A stretch of DNA of 64,000 bases, from the NCBI GenBank assembly GCA_937773555.1, contig CALJVT010000002.1, positions 494,501-558,500 on the forward strand, written 5' to 3'. Origin of the DNA: an uncultured Pseudomonadales bacterium (lineage in GTDB: Bacteria; Pseudomonadota; Gammaproteobacteria; Pseudomonadales; Balneatricaceae). The translations under genes were made by a program, and so were the position numbers. Shown piece by piece: positions 57,591 to 64,000 of this stretch (position 1 is the first letter of the stretch; the number at the start of each line of letters is the position of its first letter). The notes beneath the pieces were generated by a model that was not told the DNA's origin, searched no databases, and saw nothing but the letters and a program-made list of their open reading frames with translations.

Positions 57591-58278
57591 ACTGGTATCC
57601 AACGCCTCGTATCGTTTTTATACGCGGTTCATTGCTTGAAAATGGCCCTATTTTTCGCCTTAGGTTACTCATATGCATATCGACACTGCGATCGTATAAG
57701 GCTAAGTGACGGCCTAATGCTGTTTCTGTGAGCTCTTCTTTACTCAGCACTTGGCCTGCTTTCTCCAGCAAACTGGCTAAAAGATTAAACTCTGTGCTGG
57801 TGAGATCTAGGTCTTCACCCTGCTTGGATACGATACGTGTATTGTGGTTTAGTTCTACATCCTCTCGGATAATCACTTGGCGACTGCCACTGGCTTGCAT
57901 GCCTGCTTTATCCATTTCTACCCGCCTTAATATGGCGCGAATACGGGCAACAATCTCTCTTGGGTTGCAGGGTTTCGGCAGATAATCGTCTGCTCCCATT
58001 TCAAACCCTACAATGCGGTCTACCTCGTCACTACGAGCAGTCAGCATAAGTACAGGTGTTTTATTGTTGACACGAAATTGTTTGAGAAGGTCTAGACCAT
58101 TCATCTTAGGCATCATAATATCAAGGACCAAGGCATCATACTGGCCATTCAAGGCCATATTAAGTCCTTGTTCACCATCAAAGGCTTGGTCTACTTCAAA
58201 GTTTTCTAATGCCAAAAACTCGCTCAATAACTCATTGAGCTCCTGATCATCTTCAATTAACAAAATGCGGGTAGTCAT
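57574..58278 (-). CDS. Two-component response regulator, OmpR/CpxR family
   Basis: A 234-residue regulator. The receiver domain contains ILLIEDDQELNELLSEFL and the phospho-acceptor Asp in DALVLDIMMPKMNG, followed by a C-terminal winged helix (LTSTEFNLLASLLEKAGQVLSKEELTETALG, HMSNLRRKIG, IKTIRGVGYQY). Close in wording to CpxR, which responds to envelope stress. Encoded directly upstream of its kinase. Confidence 0.93.
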   Translation of the reverse strand: MTTRILLIEDDQELNELLSEFLALENFEVDQAFDGEQGLNMALNGQYDALVLDIMMPKMNGLDLLKQFRVNNKTPVLMLTARSDEVDRIVGFEMGADDYLPKPCNPREIVARIRAILRRVEMDKAGMQASGSRQVIIREDVELNHNTRIVSKQGEDLDLTSTEFNLLASLLEKAGQVLSKEELTETALGRHLALYDRSVDMHMSNLRRKIGPFSSNEPRIKTIRGVGYQYVIND

Positions 58279-58424
58279 GAGTTCAATCCTCAGAATGGGC
58301 GGTGTTTGTTAGAGTATAGATGCGTTTGGCCCATACTGACAGAGCAGGCATAGGTATTGGGGATGTATTTTACAGAATTTTACGTGTTTGGAGTTAGGTG
58401 ATAACTCTACCAGAGTGGAAGTTA

Positions 58425-58604
58425 AAGACTCCCCAAGGTGTCGTTTCCGATGGTTGCCCTGAACCCGACGGTTCAAGGTGGGAGCTCCTGACTAAGCGGA
58501 AGGCGTTCCAGCAAGTGGACATGCACAAAGCAAAGCCGAGAAGCCCCCTGGGTATATAAATCGGCTCAAGGACGTTATCGAATGTCGAGTACCACAGGGA
58601 GTCT
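58425..58604 (-). ncRNA. ssrS: 6S RNA
   Basis: Read on -, it starts near GACTCCCTGTGG and ends with GGGGAGTC, which pair as the closing stem. The conserved CCTTGAGCCGAT block near the 5' side and CACCTTGAACC/GGGTTCAGGG near the 3' side match gammaproteobacterial 6S RNA. Size about 180 nt. It mimics an open promoter and holds sigma-70 RNA polymerase in stationary phase. Position downstream of zapA is the classic one; the usual ygfA neighbour is absent. A TATAAT box lies at 58611-58616 on -. Confidence 0.92.
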
Positions 58605-58610
58605 GTTGGT

Positions 58611-58616
58611 ATTATA
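58611..58616 (-). promoter_or_regulatory. -10 box of the 6S RNA promoter
   Basis: TATAAT on -, seven bases before the predicted 6S start. No good -35 is seen at 16-18 bases. Confidence 0.5.
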
Positions 58617-58660
58617 GGCCTGAGTTTTTAAGAATGGAACCTAAATTAGAGAATAAAAGG

Positions 58661-58939
58661 CTAACTTAGGCTGTCATTAACTCTTTTGTCTAAATGCTCA
58701 AGTGCTGTTTCCAAATTAATTAGCTGCTCTTGAGTATCTATTAGCTCCGCACTCATGTTCAAGGCTGCCATTACTGCCATACGCTCTAAACCCATTACCC
58801 GGCCACTTGATTTAATATCCTGCAGTATTTGATCTAAATTCTCAGCAGCCTGGCGCAAGTTAGCTTCTTTGCCAGCAGGGCAAGTGAGGGTATACCTTTG
58901 AGCTAAAATGGAAACTTGTACTGCTGTTGTGTCAGTCAT
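58661..58939 (-). CDS. zapA: Cell division protein ZapA
   Basis: A 92-residue FtsZ-ring stabiliser. Start MTDTTAVQVSILAQRYTLTCPAGKEANLRQAAENLDQ at 58939; the C-terminal half (GLERMAVMAALNMSAELIDTQEQLINLETALEHLDKRV) is a coiled coil. It overlaps the upstream gene by eight bases. Confidence 0.93.
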   Translation of the reverse strand: MTDTTAVQVSILAQRYTLTCPAGKEANLRQAAENLDQILQDIKSSGRVMGLERMAVMAALNMSAELIDTQEQLINLETALEHLDKRVNDSLS

Positions 58940-59186
58940 GGTGAGCTTCCGTTGCTTGGTCAAATAAGCTGATTAAATGATTTAAGTCATCTTCTAGGTT
59001 TTGGTTGTGGGCTTGTGCAGGCTTTACAAAGGCTTCTTGTGCTAAGGCGTTGGCAGCCTGCTGCTTTATTAATTGTTCTTCTAGCTGCGCCACACTGCTT
59101 TGAAGCATTGCATATTCGTGCTGTAAGGCGCGGTGTTGAGTTAACAACTGGTCGATGTGATGTACCAAGGCATTGATGGTCGACAT
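58932..59186 (-). CDS. TIGR02449-family coiled-coil protein (ZapB-like)
   Basis: 84 residues, almost entirely heptad-patterned (INALVHHIDQLLTQHRALQHEYAMLQSSVAQLEEQLIKQQ). It belongs to the small TIGR02449 family encoded before zapA in Pseudomonas-like genomes, probably a division-ring partner. Function inferred from position. Confidence 0.85.
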   Translation of the reverse strand: MSTINALVHHIDQLLTQHRALQHEYAMLQSSVAQLEEQLIKQQAANALAQEAFVKPAQAHNQNLEDDLNHLISLFDQATEAHHD

Positions 59187-59326
59187 TGCTGGGCCACTTA
59201 AAAGATAATCTATGCTTAGATTTTATAGTAAATTACGCTACTGTCTAGTAACGCCGTATAAAAGCTCTAGAGAATGCGTTCAGCTCAGGTATAATAAACT
59301 GATAATTTAAAGCTAGAGCCAAACTA

Positions 59327-59926
59327 ATGACTGAGACCACGCCACAACTAAACTACGTATTTGATGACTTTGCAGACATGTTTGTTGAGTTGGGAGCTTT
59401 CGGTACTCCATCTGAATTACACGGATTGCTTACAGGGCAGCTGGCAGCCGGTGTTCGAGCTGATGCTGAGGCTTGGCTGGCCATGGTTGTGGCCCATTTA
59501 GATGTGCAAGAGCTAGAAGATGATGATGACAAAGCTGAATTGGTGACACTTTATGATTTGGTGCTAGAGCAATTAACGGCAGCTGATTTTGGGTTCCAAT
59601 TACTGCTTCCAGAAGACGATGCCGAGCTGACAGGCAGAACAGAGTCCTTGGGCGCTTGGTGTAGTGGTTTTTTAAGTGGGTTTGGCTTAGGTTTTGATCG
59701 CAGCAAGCAAACACTTTCCAGTGAAATCACCGACTCAATGGAAGACCTTGCTAATATTGCCCAAGTGTCCTTTGATGCGGATGACGAAGAGCTAGAAGGA
59801 GACAGTGCAGAAACCAGTTATATAGAACTGGTTGAGTATGTGCGTTTGGCTGCAATGATGGTATTTGCAGAATTTAATTTACCGTCCCACAGTGCCCAAA
59901 AAAAAGTACCTCAGCAAGTACATTAA
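59327..59926 (+). CDS. UPF0149 (YgfB) family protein
   Basis: A 199-residue acidic protein. It shows SELHGLLTGQLAAG, LGAWCSGFLSGFGLG and YIELVEYVRLAAMMVFAEF, the UPF0149 signatures. YgfB homologues affect gene regulation in Pseudomonas, but the role here is unknown. It heads the pepP-ubiH-ubiI operon, 12 bases before pepP. Confidence 0.92.
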   Translation: MTETTPQLNYVFDDFADMFVELGAFGTPSELHGLLTGQLAAGVRADAEAWLAMVVAHLDVQELEDDDDKAELVTLYDLVLEQLTAADFGFQLLLPEDDAELTGRTESLGAWCSGFLSGFGLGFDRSKQTLSSEITDSMEDLANIAQVSFDADDEELEGDSAETSYIELVEYVRLAAMMVFAEFNLPSHSAQKKVPQQVH

Positions 59927-59938
59927 GAGCAAAATGCC

Positions 59939-61252
59939 ATGACTAAGTTAGCCACTATAGAATATAGCAAGCGACGTAAGGACCTAATGCAGCAGCTGCC
60001 TCAAGGAGCAGTTGTGATCATTCAGTGTGCTCCGGTATATATTCGAAACGGTGATGTAGAGCATGATTACCGTCAAGACAGCAGTTTTTATTATCTATCG
60101 GGTATGGTGGAGCCGCATACCACCTTGGTACTAGTTAATGGGCCAGAAGGCTGCTCCAGCAACATTTTTTGTCGTAGCAAAGACAAGTTACAAGAAATTT
60201 GGCATGGTCGCCGTCTAGGTGTGGATGCTGCACCACATACATTGATGATAGACAACGCATACACCAGCGAAACGCTAGTGGCGCAACTCATAGAGTTATT
60301 AGATGGCGCAAGCCAGGTGGTTTTCGGCTTTAGCCGTGACAATACTGCTGAGTTGGTGCAGCAGAGTTTATCTAAGTTGCGTGGCTTATCACGTCAGGGA
60401 AAAATATCTCCCACTCAGCTTGTGGACCTTGATCCTCTTGTAGATGCCATGCGTCTGTTAAAATCTGCCGCTGAAATAGATCAAATGGTGCGGGCTAGCA
60501 ATATAAGTGTGGTTGCCCATAAACGCGCCATGAGTGTGTGCAAAGTGGGTATGAATGAATTTCAACTGGCTGCTGAAGTGCACCACCAGTTTTCGGTGCA
60601 AGGTAGTCAGCGCTTGGCGTATGGCTCTATTGTAGCGGGTGGTGACAATGCCTGCATTTTGCACTACACCAACAATGATCAAGTATTACAGGATGGTGAT
60701 CTGGTATTAATTGATGCAGGTTGTGAGCTGGATCACTATGCTTCAGATATTACCCGTACTTTCCCAGTTAACGGCCGCTTTAGTGAAGCTCAAAAAACTA
60801 TTTATGAGCTAGTGTTGTCCGCCCATACAGCGGCCTTAGCCTGTATTAAGCCTGGAGCGGTATTTGCCGACATGCAAAATGCCGCAGTAGAGGTAATTAC
60901 TCAGGGCTTAATTGATATAGGCTTGTTAACTGGTGAGCGAGACAAAAATATTGCAGACCAAAGTTATCGCAAATTTTATATGCATAATATTGGCCATTGG
61001 CTTGGCATGGATGTGCACGATGTGGGTATCTATAAATTCAATGGAGAATCCCGCCCACTTATCCAAGGCATGGTAACGACAGTAGAACCCGGTATTTATA
61101 TAGACCCAGACGATGCCAGCATTGCCCCTGAATGGCGTGGTATTGGCGTTCGTATTGAAGATAATATCTTGGTGACAAAAGATGGCTACCGCAACCTTAC
61201 TGAATACCTGCCCGTGACTGTGGCAGATATCGAAACGTTAATGGCGGGCTAA
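59939..61252 (+). CDS. pepP: Xaa-Pro aminopeptidase
   Basis: A 437-residue metallopeptidase of the pita-bread fold that removes residues before proline. The N-terminal AMP_N domain includes DYRQDSSFYYLSG. Metal ligands are visible: Asp in LIDAGCELDHYASDITRTFP (two Asp), His in HNIGHWLGMDVHD, Glu in TVEPGIYI and Glu in VRIEDN. Its stop overlaps the ubiH start. Confidence 0.96.
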   Translation: MTKLATIEYSKRRKDLMQQLPQGAVVIIQCAPVYIRNGDVEHDYRQDSSFYYLSGMVEPHTTLVLVNGPEGCSSNIFCRSKDKLQEIWHGRRLGVDAAPHTLMIDNAYTSETLVAQLIELLDGASQVVFGFSRDNTAELVQQSLSKLRGLSRQGKISPTQLVDLDPLVDAMRLLKSAAEIDQMVRASNISVVAHKRAMSVCKVGMNEFQLAAEVHHQFSVQGSQRLAYGSIVAGGDNACILHYTNNDQVLQDGDLVLIDAGCELDHYASDITRTFPVNGRFSEAQKTIYELVLSAHTAALACIKPGAVFADMQNAAVEVITQGLIDIGLLTGERDKNIADQSYRKFYMHNIGHWLGMDVHDVGIYKFNGESRPLIQGMVTTVEPGIYIDPDDASIAPEWRGIGVRIEDNILVTKDGYRNLTEYLPVTVADIETLMAG

Positions 61253-62589
61253 TGGCTGAAAATTTAGACGAACGCCCTATCGGCACTCAGTTTTCCAAAA
61301 GCTACGATATTGTTATTGTGGGAGGTGGTTTAGTTGGTGCGAGTTTATGTTTAGCGCTAGCTGGCACGGCAAAGGCTTATGGGTTATCTATTGCGTTACT
61401 TGATGTGGCACCCATAGGCGCTACAACACCCACAGCTGCAGGTGTTTTAGATGGGCGTGCCACAGCACTGGCTCTTGGTAGCCGCAACTTATTGCATAGT
61501 ATCCACTTATGGCAACATTTACGTGGCCATGCCCAAGCCATCAGCACTATTCAAGTGAGTGACCAAGGCCAGCCTTGGAAGAGCGATATGAAGGCCTCTG
61601 AGATGCAGCGTGAGGCCCTAGGTTATGTGTTGCAGAATCAGGCCATGGGGCAGGTTTTCTTAGAGCAAATAAATCAACGTTGCAGTGACTTTGTGCACCT
61701 CATTGATCAGGCAGAAGTGACGGCTATTGATAACTCACGTCAAAATAGTCAGCTGCAATATAAGCGCCTTGGGGAATGCGGCACTCTTACTGCACAGTTA
61801 GTTGTTATGGCTGACGGCGGACGGTCACATTTGCGCCATCAGTTGGGCATGTTTGATCAAATCCAAAATTATGATCAAGTGGCTTTAGTGGCTAATTTAG
61901 AACTAGACCGGCACCACTTTGGCCTTGCTTGTGAGCGATTTACCTCATCGGGCCCCTTGGCACTATTGCCCTTGCCCAGCGTCGAAGATAAACACCGTGC
62001 TGCCTTAGTGTGGACGCAACCCATTGCCCGCCAAGCTGAATTAGAGCAAATGCATGATGACCAGTTACTAGAAGAAATTCAACAAAATGTGGGTTATCCC
62101 ATGGGCAAGCTTCGGGCTATTGGTGATCGCCAAGTGTATCCGCTCTCTCTAAGTGTTGCTGCTGAGCAGGCTAGACAAGGCTTAGCCGTTGTAGGTAACG
62201 CAGCTCATACGTTACACCCCATTGCTGGCCAAGGATTCAACCTAGCGTTACGGGGTAGTTTTGCATTAGCTGAATCAGTACTAAAAGCCTGTAAACAAGG
62301 CACCCCTATAGGTGACTTGACCAATTTAAACCAGTTTGTTGACATTAGCCGAAGGGACCAAGGACGTGTCATTGGTACCAGTGACAAGGTAATGAAGCTT
62401 TTTTCTAGTAAAAAGCTTCATTACTCTGTGTTAAGGCAATTAGGCCTATTAACCATGCAGCAGGTGCCTATGGTAAAGACCCTCTTTACCCGCGCAGCTA
62501 TGGGTTTAGATGTGCCTTTGGCAGAGGTTTTAGCGATGCCTCCGGTAAACAATTTTGCTTCAGAAAACAGCTGTGAGACAAATCTATGA
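61252..62589 (+). CDS. ubiH: 2-octaprenyl-6-methoxyphenol hydroxylase
   Basis: A 445-residue FAD monooxygenase of ubiquinone synthesis. The N-terminal dinucleotide motif is DIVIVGGGLVGASLCLAL, and VVGNAAHTLHPIAGQGFNLALR is the UbiH-type version (GN in place of GD) of the second FAD motif. VMADGGRSHLR is the DG region. It overlaps ubiI by four bases. Confidence 0.93.
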   Translation: MAENLDERPIGTQFSKSYDIVIVGGGLVGASLCLALAGTAKAYGLSIALLDVAPIGATTPTAAGVLDGRATALALGSRNLLHSIHLWQHLRGHAQAISTIQVSDQGQPWKSDMKASEMQREALGYVLQNQAMGQVFLEQINQRCSDFVHLIDQAEVTAIDNSRQNSQLQYKRLGECGTLTAQLVVMADGGRSHLRHQLGMFDQIQNYDQVALVANLELDRHHFGLACERFTSSGPLALLPLPSVEDKHRAALVWTQPIARQAELEQMHDDQLLEEIQQNVGYPMGKLRAIGDRQVYPLSLSVAAEQARQGLAVVGNAAHTLHPIAGQGFNLALRGSFALAESVLKACKQGTPIGDLTNLNQFVDISRRDQGRVIGTSDKVMKLFSSKKLHYSVLRQLGLLTMQQVPMVKTLFTRAAMGLDVPLAEVLAMPPVNNFASENSCETNL

Positions 62590-63848
62590 GCCAGTTCGAC
62601 ATAGCTATAGTTGGCGCGGGAATGGTGGGTGCAAGCCTTGCTTGTGGTCTAATAGATGCTGGTTTTAAGGTGGCCTTAATTGAATCTGGAGAATTAAATC
62701 CTTCGCAAAATTGGCCACTAGGGCAGGTAGACGCGCGCGTATCCGCGTTAAGCTTAGCCTCTGAAAATTTGCTAAAAAACCTGAATGTTTGGCCTGTTTT
62801 AGCAAATATGGCACGTTTCCAAGCCTACAGTGCTATGCATGTTTGGGATGCCTGTGGCACCGGTCGGCTTCACTTTACTGCCGCCGAGCAACATTTGCCT
62901 TATTTGGGCCATATTGTTGAAAATTGCACGATTACGTCAGCCTTGCACCAAACTTTAGCGCACAAGCAATACCAACTTTTCGAACACAGTGAAATTGTCG
63001 ACCTGACTTCACAAGAAATATCGCCAAGGCGCTTAAGCTTTGCCAGTGGTGAGCAAATTAGCGCTTCCATAGTAGTAGGAGCTGACGGCGCTAATTCTAA
63101 AATTAGGCAGTTAGCAGGGCTACCTACCCGCGAGTGGGATTACCCTCATCACGCTTTAGTGACCCGTGTTAAAGTGACTAAAGCGCATGAAAACACCGCA
63201 TGGCAAAGGTTTACCGAGGACGGTATATTGGCTTTTTTGCCCTTGTCTACTGCTGCTGAAGAAAGCCCAGACAATCATTATTGTTCTATCGTCTGGTCAC
63301 GTCCAAAGGCACAAGCAGAGGCGATGCAACAACTATCAGAAAATGACTTCTGTCACGCCCTAAGCCAAGCCTTTGAGGGCCAGTTAGGCGCTGTGATTGA
63401 AACTGATCAGCGCCACGTGATCCCGCTTAGGCAGCGCCACGCCAAACGTTATGTACAGGCCGGGCTGGTTTTGGTGGGCGACGCAGCTCACACCATACAC
63501 CCCTTGGCTGGCCAAGGGGTTAATTTGGGGTTTCTTGACGTGTCCGCTCTAGTAGAAACGTTAAAACAAGCCCAGCAGCAAGGCCATGATATTTCCAGTC
63601 TAAAAGTGTTAGAAAATTATCAGTCCCTAAGACGTGGTGATAATCTTCGCATGATGAGCTTAATGGAGAGCTTTTCTAGATTATTTGGTAATCAACATCC
63701 TATGCTAAGTTTATTGCGAAATACAGGCATGAACTGGGTGCAAAGACTAAGCCCAATAAAACAGCATTTAGCGCAACAAGCTATGGGAGTAGGTGTGCAC
63801 TTACCCCCATTATCACAAGCGCCCCAACCCATAAAAAATACCCTATAA
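62586..63848 (+). CDS. ubiI: FAD-dependent ubiquinone hydroxylase UbiI/VisC family
   Basis: A 420-residue paralogue of UbiH. It has [18 protein letters not shown], the DG motif [16 protein letters not shown] and the second FAD motif [24 protein letters not shown]. It acts in a ring hydroxylation of ubiquinone synthesis (C5 in E. coli UbiI). Start ATG 62586 overlaps the ubiH stop. Confidence 0.92.
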   Translation: MSQFDIAIVGAGMVGASLACGLIDAGFKVALIESGELNPSQNWPLGQVDARVSALSLASENLLKNLNVWPVLANMARFQAYSAMHVWDACGTGRLHFTAAEQHLPYLGHIVENCTITSALHQTLAHKQYQLFEHSEIVDLTSQEISPRRLSFASGEQISASIVVGADGANSKIRQLAGLPTREWDYPHHALVTRVKVTKAHENTAWQRFTEDGILAFLPLSTAAEESPDNHYCSIVWSRPKAQAEAMQQLSENDFCHALSQAFEGQLGAVIETDQRHVIPLRQRHAKRYVQAGLVLVGDAAHTIHPLAGQGVNLGFLDVSALVETLKQAQQQGHDISSLKVLENYQSLRRGDNLRMMSLMESFSRLFGNQHPMLSLLRNTGMNWVQRLSPIKQHLAQQAMGVGVHLPPLSQAPQPIKNTL

Positions 63849-63858
63849 GGACACGATT

Positions 63859-64000
63859 ATGAGCGACTTACCTCAAGGCTTAAGCTATGTTTCAAGCCAT
63901 GAATGGATCCGCAATGAAGGTGACGGTATCGTCACCATTGGGGTGACAGATTTTGCCCAAGAGCAATTAGGCGATGTTGTATTTGTTGAGCTACCAGATG
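63859..64000 (+). CDS. gcvH: Glycine cleavage system H protein, N-terminal part (partial)
   Basis: 47 residues before the window edge: [40 protein letters not shown]. This is the GcvH start, upstream of the lipoyl-lysine. AAGGACACG precedes the ATG, 10 bases after ubiI. Confidence 0.95.
   Translation, partial: MSDLPQGLSYVSSHEWIRNEGDGIVTIGVTDFAQEQLGDVVFVELPD

Overview
The window looks like the chromosome of a gammaproteobacterium, probably marine and near the Cellvibrionales/Pseudomonadales-type lineages. The support is gene order rather than a database match: the blocks smpB-ratA-rnfH/bamE-fur-recN-grpE-dnaK-dnaJ-dapB-carAB-greA, yhbY/rlmE-ftsH-folP-glmM-tpiA-secG-tRNA-Leu, tRNA-fMet-rimP-nusA-infB-rbfA-truB-rpsO-pnp, and zapA/6S RNA with pepP-ubiH-ubiI all follow gammaproteobacterial patterns. 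The species cannot be named from sequence alone.

Layout. (1) 1-9.2 kb: a catabolic/transport operon, all on +: the end of a polyamine-type ABC permease pair, four consecutive arginase-superfamily paralogues with complementary losses of metal ligands, a small unrecognised protein, an aldehyde dehydrogenase, a CaiB/BaiF CoA-transferase and an HMG-CoA-lyase-like enzyme. Several genes are coupled by ATGA stop/start overlaps. (2) 9.37-21.54 kb: an integrated element of about 12.1 kb bounded by a 28-bp direct repeat that is the 3' end of ssrA (tmRNA). From left to right it holds two integron-like gene cassettes with attC-like sites (a SIR2-like DUF4917 protein and a small protein), a type II-C CRISPR-Cas locus (divergent tracrRNA, intact cas9, frameshifted cas1 and cas2, and an array of 11 repeats and 10 spacers), a terminase small-subunit gene, iteron-like repeats, a short translationally coupled operon headed by alpA, and a tyrosine integrase next to the right attachment site. 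Short GTGTACC repeats lie just inside both ends and look like integrase arm sites. Integrase + AlpA + small DNA-binding proteins + lone TerS resembles a phage satellite (PICI-like element), here carrying a Cas9 system. (3) 21.5-64 kb: housekeeping genes, with tmRNA, 6S RNA, tRNA-Leu(GAG), initiator tRNA, a sigma-32-type promoter before grpE and an attenuator-like hairpin before carA.

How the parts work together. tmRNA and SmpB form the ribosome-rescue system, and the element restores the ssrA 3' end and brings its own terminator, so the host gene stays whole. The tracrRNA promoter sits over the cas9 start codon and its predicted start falls at the edge of the anti-repeat. Each CRISPR repeat ends in a -10-like box, so crRNAs may be transcribed from inside the repeats as in Neisseria. 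Interference (Cas9, tracrRNA, array) appears intact, whereas both adaptation genes carry a -1 frame change, so spacer uptake may be lost or may depend on recoding.
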